In this document: positions 5,381-12,945 of the stretch, piece after piece
Layout of the letters: the number at the start of each line of letters is the position of its first letter
Numbering within the stretch: the first letter of the stretch is position 1
DNA from: Alistipes sp. UBA943
GTDB lineage: Bacteria > Bacteroidota > Bacteroidia > Bacteroidales > Rikenellaceae
Direction of reading: 5' to 3'
DNA: 18,054 nt
Assembly: GCA_002293345.1 (NCBI GenBank)
Contig: DBDB01000026.1
Span: 5,139 to 23,192 of the forward strand
Position numbers and translations under genes: made by a program
The notes under the pieces: model-generated
What the model saw: the letters and a program-made list of their open reading frames with translations, nothing else
Told to the model about the DNA's origin: nothing
Database searches by the model: none

Positions 5381-7069
5381 ATGAGAAAGTTTTTGATCGG
5401 TATCATAAGCGCGGTGACCCTCACGGCGACCGCAGCGCACGCACAAGAGATCGGCGGCCTGGTGATGGATCGCGATATTGTCACCCCGGCCGATATGTAC
5501 GCCATGTCGCACAACCCGTTCACGTTCGGCACGGCGAGGTCGATGTCCATGGCAGGGGCGTTCACGTCGCTCGGCGCGGATTTGTCGTCAATGGCACAGA
5601 ATCCCGCCGGATTGGGATTCTACCAGCGTCAGGACTTGTCGTTGACACCCCTGATGACCTTCAACAGGGCGAAAAACAGTGCCGGACTTGCCGTCGACGG
5701 AGGTAACCGCATGAATCGTTTCGGGTTCGGAAATATCGGTTACGCGTTCCCCGTGTATCGTGGCACAGGTGCCGTGACGGGCGTAACGGTCGGGGTCGGG
5801 TTCAACCGCATCACGGATCTGAATTACAAATATTCGTTCGGATCGGACGGCAACATGTGGAGTGTGGCGGATGCGATGTCGGGACTGTTGCAAGACAGCG
5901 GACTGACACCCGGCGACCTGATGAACAGCACCGATATTTTCTGGAACGACATAGATCCCCGTTTTTGGGGTGCGGCGATGGGTTATCGCAACGGGTTGAC
6001 CGACTATGTCGATACGGACAGCGACGGCGAAGCCGACACGTGGATCCCCACCTGGATCGGCAACAGTGTCGATGCGGGTCACTATATGGATGTCATCAGT
6101 CGGGGTTCGATCGGCGAATACGACCTGTCGTTCGGAATGAACTTCAACAACAAGTTTTATCTCGGTGCCACGTTCGGCATTCAAGCCATCTCGCAACGAC
6201 TCTCCTATTACTACACCGAAGATTATTTCTACGAAAATGCAGACTCGAACAACCCCAACGGCATAGATCCATCGTTGGACTATCAGTTGCGTGAGACGAT
6301 GTTCGACCAGGAGGTGCGTCTGACCGGCGCGGGGGTCAACTTCAAGGTGGGTGCGATCTACCGTCCCGTGTCGAATCTACGCATCGGTTTGGCTTTTCAC
6401 ACACCGACCGCACGTTTTCTCGACCGCACCTACTACACCGCGATGAACACGTTCGTGCAGGCGAATAACGACACGGATCCCGAAGGATTCGGCGTGGGTC
6501 GCGGCGACACTTTCGAGCGCAGCTGGAGCTCCATCACGCTTGAAGATCTGGGTGAGAACGGTTGGGATTTCGCAGATCCGATGCGCCTGATGGCGGGTAT
6601 CTCCTACACGTTCGGGAACCGGGGCGTGATTTCGGTCGACTACCAACGCGACTGGTACAACGACATACGGATGAACGAGAATCCGGCAGGGATGTCGAAC
6701 AGCTTCTGGAACGACACGTTCCGCGACTGGTTCAAGGGATCGAACACGATACGTGTCGGTGCCGAGTTCAAACCAGCGCCGTGGTTGGCCCTGCGTGCCG
6801 GTGCCGGATACATGGGCGGTGCGTTGCGCGACTACGGACAGATCATGTCCGAACCTGTGACACGCGAAATGTACTACTATTCGGGCGGTATCGGGTTCAC
6901 GCTCTCACCGAACGTCTATCTCGACCTCGCCTACTCGTACACGGACCGTAAAACGACCGATTTTGACCTGTTCTACTACGACACTCCGGACGGTATCGCC
7001 GGCAGCAGCCTCTACAACACCCGTCTCGTTCGACATACGGGAGCCGTAACGCTTGGGTTTAGGTTCTGA
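5381..7069 (+). CDS. FadL/OmpP1-family outer membrane protein
   Basis: The 562-residue product starts with a clear signal peptide (MRKFLIGIISAVTLTATAAHA, cleavage before QE). The mature start resembles the OmpP1/FadL/TodX family: FTFGTARSMSMAGAFTSLGAD followed by MAQNPAGLGFY, the NPAGL motif being the family mark near the N-terminal hatch. The remainder alternates short strands rich in Gly, Tyr and Phe and ends in a strand finishing in GFRF, the terminal aromatic expected for Bam-dependent barrels. FadL members form 14-strand barrels that move hydrophobic compounds across the outer membrane; Bacteroidales members are often loosely called hemin receptors, and the substrate here is unknown. It is downstream of, and probably in one operon with, the lipoprotein gene. 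The 3' end is followed by a hairpin-rich intergenic region. Confidence 0.88.
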   Translation: MRKFLIGIISAVTLTATAAHAQEIGGLVMDRDIVTPADMYAMSHNPFTFGTARSMSMAGAFTSLGADLSSMAQNPAGLGFYQRQDLSLTPLMTFNRAKNSAGLAVDGGNRMNRFGFGNIGYAFPVYRGTGAVTGVTVGVGFNRITDLNYKYSFGSDGNMWSVADAMSGLLQDSGLTPGDLMNSTDIFWNDIDPRFWGAAMGYRNGLTDYVDTDSDGEADTWIPTWIGNSVDAGHYMDVISRGSIGEYDLSFGMNFNNKFYLGATFGIQAISQRLSYYYTEDYFYENADSNNPNGIDPSLDYQLRETMFDQEVRLTGAGVNFKVGAIYRPVSNLRIGLAFHTPTARFLDRTYYTAMNTFVQANNDTDPEGFGVGRGDTFERSWSSITLEDLGENGWDFADPMRLMAGISYTFGNRGVISVDYQRDWYNDIRMNENPAGMSNSFWNDTFRDWFKGSNTIRVGAEFKPAPWLALRAGAGYMGGALRDYGQIMSEPVTREMYYYSGGIGFTLSPNVYLDLAYSYTDRKTTDFDLFYYDTPDGIAGSSLYNTRLVRHTGAVTLGFRF

Positions 7070-7076
7070 TTTTTTC

Positions 7077-7437
7077 GCCCTTCGCTTTTGTTTCTTTCAG
7101 ACCTTCGCTTTTTTGTAAAAAAGCGAAACCAAAAAACTTCGGGAAGTACTTGCGTACTTCCATTATGTGCGCTCCACCAATCGCGACTTCCTTACGGAAG
7201 CCCTCGGTTCTCAAACCCCGTCCCACCCTTCAAGTAAACTTGAGGTGGTTCGGGTTTTGATTCCCGGATCCCTTCGGGATCTCGCGCAAAGTATGGAGAT
7301 GCAAAGCATCTCCCGAAAGGTTTTGGGGTACACTTTTCTCCGAAAAGGGTACAGTTGGGTCTTAGGAAAGGAAAAGTAGATAGTTCACGTAAAGAAAGCG
7401 GCGGTTTGAAAAAACAAAAAGGTTTTAGGGAGAAAAA
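7077..7437. repeat. Mosaic of seven consecutive short hairpins
   Basis: The 398-base gap before proS is filled with palindromes and no gene. In order they are 7104-7127 (TTCGCTTTTTT/AAAAAAGCGAA), 7142-7161 (GGAAGTAC/GTACTTCC, loop TTGC), 7187-7200 (CTTCC/GGAAG), 7211-7260 (TCAAACCCCG with CGGGTTTTGA, inner CCACC..TCAAG with CTTGAGGTGG), 7267-7281 (GATCCC/GGGATC), 7295-7313 (GGAGATGC/GCATCTCC) and 7328-7352 (GTAC, CTTTTC with GAAAAG, GTAC). Parts recur at 1-98 and 10437-10468. None ends in a proper T-tract, so they are not standard terminators for the upstream gene. The block ends at the proS promoter. Confidence 0.65.
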
Positions 7438-7440
7438 GTG

Positions 7441-7448
7441 TATCTTTG
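7441..7448 (+). promoter_or_regulatory. -7 box of proS operon
   Basis: TATCTTTG matches TAnnTTTG exactly and lies 19 bases before the proS ATG. The -33 region is formed by the end of the repeat block and has no TTTG at the standard spacing. Confidence 0.55.
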
Positions 7449-7467
7449 TACTGGAAAAACAGATATA

Positions 7468-8952
7468 ATGGCAAAGGAGCTGAAAGACCTGACAAAGGCG
7501 GACGATAACTATTCGCAATGGTACAATGATTTGGTGATCAAGGCCGGACTGGCTGAAAATTCGGCCGTACGCGGCTGCATGGTGATCAAGCCGTATGGTT
7601 ATGCGATCTGGGAGAAAATGCAGGCCGTGCTGGACAAGATGTTCAAAGACACGGGCCACGAGAATGCCTACTTCCCACTGTTCATCCCCAAGTCCTTCTT
7701 CTCGAAGGAGGCGAGCCACGTCGAGGGATTCGCGAAGGAGTGTGCCGTCGTGACGCACTACCGCCTGATGAACGATCCCGACGGTAAGGGTGTGGTGGTC
7801 GATCCCGATGCCAAGCTGGAAGAGGAGTTGATCGTGCGTCCCACGTCGGAGACCATCATCTGGAATACCTACAAGGGATGGATACAGTCGTACCGCGACC
7901 TGCCGATCCTGTGCAACCAATGGGCGAACGTCGTGCGTTGGGAGATGCGGACACGCTTGTTTTTGCGCACCGCGGAGTTTCTTTGGCAGGAGGGTCACAC
8001 AGCCCACGCCACGCGTGAGGAGGCCCAGGAGGAGACCCTGAAAATGATTCACGTCTACGAGAAATTTGCGCAAGAGTGGATGGCGATGCCCGTCGTGGTG
8101 GGACACAAGTCACCCAACGAACGCTTTGCCGGTGCGGAGGACACGCTCTGTATCGAGGCGATGATGCAGGACGGCAAGGCGCTCCAGAGCGGCACATCGC
8201 ACTTCCTGGGGCAAAACTTCTCGAAGGCGTTCGACGTGAAATACCTCGACAAAGAGGGTAAATTGGAGTACGTGTGGGCATCGTCATGGGGCGTGTCGAC
8301 ACGGTTGATGGGGGCGCTCATCATGGCGCATTCGGACAACAACGGTCTCGTTCTGCCTCCCAAACTGGCACCGATCCAGGTGGTGCTGATCCCGATCTAC
8401 AAGGGCGAAGAGCAACTCGCCACGATGGTCGAACGACTGGAAAAGATCGCCGCGGAGTTGCGTGGACGAGGCATCAGCGTGAAGATCGACGGACGCGACA
8501 ATGTCCGGTCCGGTTTCAAGTTCGCCGAGTATGAGTTGAAAGGAATCCCCGTGCGTCTGGCGTTGGGACCTCGCGATATGGAGAACGATACGATCGAATT
8601 GGCACGTCGCGATACGTTGACCAAGGAGGTGGTGCCGCAGGCAGGCCTGCCCGAACGGGTGGAGAAACTGCTGGATGAGATTCAGGAAAATATCTACAAA
8701 AAGGCGCTCGATTTCCGCAACTCGATGGTCACACCGGTCGACACGTGGGAGCAGTTCCAGGAGGTGCTCGACACGAAAGGCGGATTCATATCGGCACATT
8801 GGGACGGTACTCCTGAGACGGAGATCGCGATCAAGGAGGCCACGAAAGCCACCATCAGGTGCATACCGCTGGACGCTACACCCGAAGACGGAGTCTGTGT
8901 GTTCAGCGGCAAACCATCCAAACAACGCGTCTTGTTCGCCAGATCCTATTAA
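7468..8952 (+). CDS. proS: Prolyl-tRNA synthetase, archaeal/eukaryotic type
   Basis: A 494-residue class II synthetase that charges tRNA-Pro. It lacks the editing insertion of the E. coli-type enzyme and ends in Arg-Ser-Tyr, the C-terminal tyrosine being typical of the archaeal/eukaryotic-like form used by Bacteroidetes. Class II motifs are seen as RPTSETIIWNTYKGWIQSYRDLP (motif 2 region and the proline-specific TSE), then VVRWEMRTRLFLRTAEFLWQEGHTAH, GTSHFLGQNFSKAFDVKY, and motif 3 in SSWGVSTRLMGALIMAHSDNNGLVLPP. The anticodon-binding domain follows (QVVLIPIYKG). The frame is open ten codons farther upstream, but that extension overlaps the -7 box, so the ATG at 7468 (MAKELKDL) is the start. 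The next gene begins one base after the stop, so the two are surely co-transcribed. Confidence 0.96.
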   Translation: MAKELKDLTKADDNYSQWYNDLVIKAGLAENSAVRGCMVIKPYGYAIWEKMQAVLDKMFKDTGHENAYFPLFIPKSFFSKEASHVEGFAKECAVVTHYRLMNDPDGKGVVVDPDAKLEEELIVRPTSETIIWNTYKGWIQSYRDLPILCNQWANVVRWEMRTRLFLRTAEFLWQEGHTAHATREEAQEETLKMIHVYEKFAQEWMAMPVVVGHKSPNERFAGAEDTLCIEAMMQDGKALQSGTSHFLGQNFSKAFDVKYLDKEGKLEYVWASSWGVSTRLMGALIMAHSDNNGLVLPPKLAPIQVVLIPIYKGEEQLATMVERLEKIAAELRGRGISVKIDGRDNVRSGFKFAEYELKGIPVRLALGPRDMENDTIELARRDTLTKEVVPQAGLPERVEKLLDEIQENIYKKALDFRNSMVTPVDTWEQFQEVLDTKGGFISAHWDGTPETEIAIKEATKATIRCIPLDATPEDGVCVFSGKPSKQRVLFARSY

Positions 8953-8953
8953 G

Positions 8954-9661
8954 ATGGAGCAGCGTACCCGTAAAATATACCGCGTCACGTGCGTCGGGTT
9001 GGTGGTGAACGTTCTCCTGGCGGTGGGCAAACTCATCGCCGGGGTGGTCGGACACAGTGGTGCGATGATTGCCGACGCGTTGCACTCGATATCGGATATG
9101 GCGTCGGATTTCGTCGTGCTGGCGTTCGTGCGTATCGCCAACAAACCTGCCGATGCGAACCACCCCAAAGGACATGCGCATTATGACAACATCGCCGCTA
9201 TTATCGTGAGTGTCATCCTGATCATCGTGGCGGGAGGGATCCTGTGGGAGGCGATCGAAAATATCTGTCGTATCGCTTCGGGCGAGATCATTCCGCGTCC
9301 CGGTGCGATCGCTCTCGCGGCCGCTGTCGTGTCGATTGTCGTCAAGGAGTGGCTCTATCGTTACACCGTGCGCATCGGTAAGCAGGTCGACAGCCCGAGC
9401 GTGATCGCCAACGCATGGCACCATCGCAGCGATGCACTTTCGTCCATCGGCACCCTGATCGGTATCGGTCTGGCATTCTTCCTCGGTGAGAAGTGGCGCA
9501 TCGCCGACCCCATCGCCGCGGTATTCGTTGCCGCATTGATCTTCAAAATCGCTGTGTCGCTCATTCGCGACGGCATCAAAAAATTAATGGGGCACGCTTC
9601 TTGCACCACACACCCTACAGAAACACACACGCATCATGGCAGAATCACCACACCAAAGTGA
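8954..9661 (+). CDS. Cation diffusion facilitator without C-terminal domain
   Basis: A 235-residue cation efflux protein. Six membrane segments can be traced: about residues 11-33, 37-62, 75-102, 114-137, 149-176 and 185-207. Metal site residues sit in ADALHSISDMASD (second helix) and WHHRSDALSSIG (HxxxD, fifth helix), and the loop HPKGHAHYD is the family's HPxGH motif. By family it exchanges Zn2+ or a similar divalent ion for protons across the inner membrane. The usual 80-100 residue cytoplasmic metal-sensing domain after GIKKLM is absent and replaced by a short tail with five His and one Cys (GHASCTTHPTETHTHHGR). The ATG at 8954 is preferred; a longer frame running back into proS is spurious. 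Its 3' end overlaps the sigma factor by 26 bases. Confidence 0.9.
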   Translation: MEQRTRKIYRVTCVGLVVNVLLAVGKLIAGVVGHSGAMIADALHSISDMASDFVVLAFVRIANKPADANHPKGHAHYDNIAAIIVSVILIIVAGGILWEAIENICRIASGEIIPRPGAIALAAAVVSIVVKEWLYRYTVRIGKQVDSPSVIANAWHHRSDALSSIGTLIGIGLAFFLGEKWRIADPIAAVFVAALIFKIAVSLIRDGIKKLMGHASCTTHPTETHTHHGRITTPK

Positions 9662-10223
9662 CCGTGCACTTATCGAGGCCTATCACCGGGGTGACAAGGA
9701 GGCGATCTCACGACTGATCGAACGCCACCGTCGCCGCGTGCGCGACTACATCGACATGATGGTGCACAACCATGACCTGTCCGAAGACATTGCCCAGGAG
9801 ACTTTTATCAAAGTCGTGAAGGTGATCGACGAGGGACGCTACATCGACAACGGTAAGTTTCTCTCGTGGGTGATGCGTATCGCGCACAATCAGGTGATCG
9901 ACCACTTCCGTTCGCGCAAGCAGCTGGGTCTGGTCAACGAGAGCGACACGGGTTACCAGATGCTCGGCACGCTGAAATTTTCGGAAAAAACGGTCGAGGA
10001 CGAGATGGTGATGAAACAGGTGGAGGAAGATGTGAAGAAGTTGATCCGTGAGTTGCCCGACGACCAGCGCAGGGTGGTAATGATGCGCTATTTCGAGGGT
10101 AAAAGCTTCAAGCAGATCGCCGAAGATTCGGGTGTGAGTATCAACACCGCGCTCGGACGAATGCGTTACGCACTGATCAACCTGCGGAAAAAGATCGTTG
10201 AAAAAAATCTTGTACTTTGTTAA
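9636..10223 (+). CDS. ECF-type RNA polymerase sigma factor
   Basis: A 195-residue sigma-70-family protein with only regions 2 and 4, the ECF layout. Region 2 is seen in LIEAYHRGDKEAISRLIERH, DLSEDIAQETFIKVVKVI (core binding) and FLSWVMRIAHNQVIDHFRSRK (-10 recognition); region 4 in IRELPDDQRRVVMMRYFEGKSFKQIAEDSGVSINTALGRMRYALINLRK, a helix-turn-helix for the -35 element. The ATG at 9636 overlaps the last codons of the transporter in another frame, suggesting translational coupling. No anti-sigma with a membrane segment follows; instead a 55-residue acidic protein begins 11 bases after the stop. What signal it answers to cannot be told from the sequence. Confidence 0.94.
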   Translation: MAESPHQSDRALIEAYHRGDKEAISRLIERHRRRVRDYIDMMVHNHDLSEDIAQETFIKVVKVIDEGRYIDNGKFLSWVMRIAHNQVIDHFRSRKQLGLVNESDTGYQMLGTLKFSEKTVEDEMVMKQVEEDVKKLIRELPDDQRRVVMMRYFEGKSFKQIAEDSGVSINTALGRMRYALINLRKKIVEKNLVLC

Positions 10224-10234
10224 ACTATACCGTT

Positions 10235-10402
10235 ATGAGCGAACAACCTATCAATTACTCTGAATACGAGAGTAACCCCGAAGAGCAAATGGTCAACGAC
10301 CAAGTGTGTGACGGCGAGAGCTGCCTGAAATATCTGGATACCTATCTCTCCGAGGTCGGAGTAAACTCACCCGGCGAAAAGAGTGTCGACCTGACAGTGT
10401 AA
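10235..10402 (+). CDS. Small acidic protein of 55 residues, unknown
   Basis: I do not recognise this protein. It starts MSEQPINYSEYESNPEEQ, has an excess of Glu and Asp over Lys and Arg, two Cys five residues apart (DGESCLKYLDTYL, Cys 25 and 30), no signal peptide and no membrane segment. The ATG at 10235 is preferred over a start 18 bases upstream that would overlap the sigma factor stop. The 11-base gap to the sigma gene makes co-transcription likely, so a soluble partner of the sigma factor is one possibility. It is short enough that a chance ORF must be kept in mind, but the position and sensible start speak for a gene. Confidence 0.55.
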   Translation: MSEQPINYSEYESNPEEQMVNDQVCDGESCLKYLDTYLSEVGVNSPGEKSVDLTV

Positions 10403-10436
10403 CTGCTCGCTTTTCTTTTCGCAACATGTCCGCACT

Positions 10437-10468
10437 GTACCCTTTTCGGAGAAAAGCGGCAGTTGGGT
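10437..10468. repeat. Dispersed GTAC-CTTTTC hairpin element
   Basis: Bases 10437-10456 are the exact reverse complement of 7333-7352, and CAGTTGGGT follows in both places (10460-10468 and 7352-7360). It contains the hairpin CTTTTC GGA GAAAAG (10442-10456). It lies behind the sigma factor operon and could help end its transcript, though there is no T-tract. Confidence 0.5.
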
Positions 10469-10488
10469 AAGAAAAGTAAACAGTGGCA

Positions 10489-10517
10489 TAAAAAAATCCC
10501 CGCATTGCTGCGGGGAT
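10489..10517 (-). terminator. Terminator of the OmpA-like gene
   Basis: On the minus strand ATCCCCGCA pairs with TGCGGGGAT (9 bp, loop GCAA), followed by a run of T. It lies 21 bases after the OmpA-like stop codon. Confidence 0.85.
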
Positions 10518-10538
10518 CCTTTTGTTTGAAGCCGATCC

Positions 10539-11735
10539 TTACTTCACCGTCACGTTACGGTTGGCAGCGGGAGTCGGGCGATTGGCGTTGTGGTCACCCA
10601 AGCCACGGTACGTCATGCGGTTGGCAGGTACACCCTTCGAGAGCAGGTACTCGTACACGTGTTTCGCACGCTCGTAGGCCAGTTCCGTGTTGACAGCTTC
10701 GGTACCGGTCTGCGGATCGGAGTGTCCTTCGATGCGGAATACTTTGCCTTTCGGTGCACGCATGATCTCAGTAGCCACGATGTCCAGACGTGTCTTGTCG
10801 TCGGCGCTCAACGCCGCACTTCCGATGTGGAAGAAGAGGATCGTCTCTTCGCCGAGGAGGATACCCTGTTGTGGAGCCGGATGTTTCTTCGCCTCAGCCA
10901 ACTCGTGAGCCAACTTCTTGTTCTTGGCGGCGCAGGCAGCCAACTCGCGGTCACGCTCGGCCACTACAGCCTGGTAGGCCATGATGTCCTCGATGCCGTA
11001 AGGAGAAGCCTGTTTCCATCCGCGACGATTGAAACGGTATGCCAAACCGAGCGTGGCGCTCCAACCCGTCGACGTGTGGTCGTTGGCAGCGATGATGGTC
11101 GGCAGGTCGTTACTGCGCATCCACCAGCCTTTCAGCTCCAACTCGATGTCCAGACCGCGTGCCACACGGAATTTGTTCAATAAACCGGCCGTCGTAGCCC
11201 AACCTGCACGGGTGTGTTCACCCCACTTGTCCTCGAATTTCTTCGAGAAACCGGATACGTGGTAACCCATACCTCCGAACAACACAGCGTAATAAGCCCT
11301 GTCGTCACGTTCGCCGCCGATCCAGTTCGACATGTTCAACATTACGTCGAAGTGCGGGAACATCATCGGATTGACCACAAATTGTTGGTTGTCGGTGGTT
11401 TTGTTCTGATATTCGCCACCCATCATCTGGAAACGGATACCGACTACCGGCACGATCCACTTGGTAATGTTCACATCGGCCTGCCAGTTGAAGCGCTCCA
11501 TTTTTTCACCACCGGCATCTTTCTTACCGAACGTGCCATGGATACCGAGAAACTGGGCACCACCGGCCAAACCTACCTCGAAGTTATCCCAGAAACGGTT
11601 GGTCTCGTAACCACGGAACCCACGTTTCTTAGGCATTTTTTTCTCGGCCACGAGAATGTCTCTCTCAATAACGGTTTGGGCCGAAACCGCAGATGCGCAC
11701 AAAGCGAGTACTGCGATCAAAATCAACTTTTTCAT
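10539..11735 (-). CDS. OmpA-family outer membrane protein
   Basis: The 398-residue protein has a signal peptide (MKKLILIAVLALCASAVSA, cleavage before QT), a middle part with beta-barrel features (GLAGGAQFLGIHGTFGKK; repeated aromatic strands such as AYYAVLFGGMGYHVSG; LGLAYRFNRRG), a short helical stretch rich in Ala, Glu and Lys that may be a linker, and a C-terminal OmpA domain (FFHIGSAALSADDKTRLD, IEGHSDPQTGTEAVNTELAYERAKHVYEYLLSKGV, ending ANRNVTVK) that binds peptidoglycan. It should tie the outer membrane to the cell wall. The frame is open 18 codons farther upstream, but the ATG at 11735 places the signal peptide correctly. It is divergent from gap and stops at its own terminator. Its promoter is not evident to me. 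Confidence 0.92.
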   Translation of the reverse strand: MKKLILIAVLALCASAVSAQTVIERDILVAEKKMPKKRGFRGYETNRFWDNFEVGLAGGAQFLGIHGTFGKKDAGGEKMERFNWQADVNITKWIVPVVGIRFQMMGGEYQNKTTDNQQFVVNPMMFPHFDVMLNMSNWIGGERDDRAYYAVLFGGMGYHVSGFSKKFEDKWGEHTRAGWATTAGLLNKFRVARGLDIELELKGWWMRSNDLPTIIAANDHTSTGWSATLGLAYRFNRRGWKQASPYGIEDIMAYQAVVAERDRELAACAAKNKKLAHELAEAKKHPAPQQGILLGEETILFFHIGSAALSADDKTRLDIVATEIMRAPKGKVFRIEGHSDPQTGTEAVNTELAYERAKHVYEYLLSKGVPANRMTYRGLGDHNANRPTPAANRNVTVK

Positions 11736-11840
11736 AAAAATTAATTTAGTTAATAATAATAAGTTCATCGTTTTGTAGAACCTTCTCACAGAGGGTTATA
11801 CAAAAGCTGGGCCAAACCAAATAAAAATTCCATCTTTCCG

Positions 11841-11872
11841 TTTGCTTATCAATATTATTCTGTTTAATTTTG
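11841..11872 (+). promoter_or_regulatory. Promoter of gap
   Basis: TTTG (11841-11844), 20 bases, then TAATTTTG (11865-11872): exact consensus. The likely start of transcription is about 23 bases before the ATG. Confidence 0.75.
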
Positions 11873-11901
11873 TTTCATTAAAAATTTAATGACTCTGGAT
11901 T

Positions 11902-12909
11902 ATGTCAACAATTAAAATTGGTATCAACGGGTTTGGACGTATCGGACGCTTGGTATTCCGTGCCGCGTGCACCCAATCCGATGTCGAAGTGGTCGGGATC
12001 AACGACCTCATTCCGGCCGACTACATGGCCTATATGCTGAAGTACGACTCCGTGCACGGACGTTTCGACGGTACGGTCGAGGTATCGGGCAACGATCTGA
12101 TCGTGAACGGCAAGAAGATTCGTGTAACGGCGGAAAAAGATCCCGCGAACCTGCGTTGGAGCGAAGTGGGTGCCGAGTACGTGGTGGAATCCACGGGCCT
12201 GTTCCTGACCAAGGAGTTGGCCGGTGCACACCTGAAAGCCGGTGCGAAGTATGTGGTCATGTCGGCACCCCCGAAGGATGACACCCCGATGTTCGTGTGC
12301 GGTGTGAACGACCAGACGTACAAGGGTCAGGATATCGTGTCGAACGCTTCGTGCACGACGAACTGTCTCTCTCCGTTGGCCAAGATTCTGCACGATAAAT
12401 ATGGTATCATCGAAGGTTTGATGACGACGGTTCATGCCGCCACGGCGACACAGAAGACGGTCGACGGTCCCTCGATGAAGGATTGGCGCGGTGGACGTGC
12501 CGTGGGTAACAACATTATCCCCTCCTCCACGGGTGCGGCGAAGGCTGTCGGTAAGGTGATTCCGGCCTTGGAAGGTAAGTTGACGGGCATGTCGTTCCGT
12601 GTCCCGACGACGGATGTGTCGGTGGTGGATCTGACGGTACGTTTGGAGAAACCCGCGTCGTACGAGGATATTAAGGCTACGGTGAAACACGCCTCTGAGA
12701 ACGAGCTGAAAGGGATTTTGGGTTACACGGAGGATGACGTGGTATCGAGCGACTTCATCGGCGACGCGCGTACCTCGATCTTCGATGCGAAGGCCGGTAT
12801 TGCGTTGAACGACCACTTTATGAAGCTCGTGACGTGGTACGATAACGAGTGGGGGTATTCGAACAAAGTCGTGATGTTGATCCAACGCATGGCCAAACAC
12901 AATAAGTAA
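11902..12909 (+). CDS. gap: Glyceraldehyde-3-phosphate dehydrogenase, type I
   Basis: A full-length (335 aa) phosphorylating GAPDH, the glycolytic enzyme that turns glyceraldehyde-3-phosphate, NAD and phosphate into 1,3-bisphosphoglycerate. The Rossmann start INGFGRIGRLVFR (8-20) and an acidic residue at the end of the second strand (NDL, Asp 35) favour NAD. The active site SNASCTTNC gives Cys 151, with the paired His at 178 (TTVHAATATQKTVDGPS), then RGGRA for phosphate binding and the C-terminal WYDNEWGYSNKV. Promoter and terminator are both clear, so it is monocistronic and probably strongly expressed. Beyond the stop the same frame stays open through the terminator into the first tail cassette at 12946, a one-in-three coincidence unless readthrough occurs. 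Confidence 0.97.
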   Translation: MSTIKIGINGFGRIGRLVFRAACTQSDVEVVGINDLIPADYMAYMLKYDSVHGRFDGTVEVSGNDLIVNGKKIRVTAEKDPANLRWSEVGAEYVVESTGLFLTKELAGAHLKAGAKYVVMSAPPKDDTPMFVCGVNDQTYKGQDIVSNASCTTNCLSPLAKILHDKYGIIEGLMTTVHAATATQKTVDGPSMKDWRGGRAVGNNIIPSSTGAAKAVGKVIPALEGKLTGMSFRVPTTDVSVVDLTVRLEKPASYEDIKATVKHASENELKGILGYTEDDVVSSDFIGDARTSIFDAKAGIALNDHFMKLVTWYDNEWGYSNKVVMLIQRMAKHNK

Positions 12910-12910
12910 C

Positions 12911-12945
12911 AAAAAAATCCCTGCCATGAGCAGGGATTTTTTTTT
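12911..12945 (+). terminator. Terminator of gap
   Basis: ATCCCTGC pairs with GCAGGGAT (loop CATGA), extended by an A7/T7 outer stem; nine T (12937-12945) follow. The tail cassette begins at the next base. Confidence 0.93.

Noticed and set aside
7104..7127. TTCGCTTTTTT/AAAAAAGCGAA hairpin as terminator of the FadL-like gene
   Set aside because: The T run is in the rising arm and none follows the stem on the plus strand; on the minus strand it would also lack a T-tract after the stem.
7142..7352. CRISPR array
   Set aside because: The hairpins differ in sequence and spacing; there is no constant repeat with unique spacers and no cas gene.
7192..8106. 304-codon minus-strand ORF across the hairpin region and proS
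   Set aside because: Antisense to proS and through palindromic non-coding DNA; no family resemblance.
8675..8953. N-terminal extension of the CDF transporter into proS
   Set aside because: The added residues are an out-of-frame reading of proS; the natural start MEQRTRK lies one base after the proS stop.
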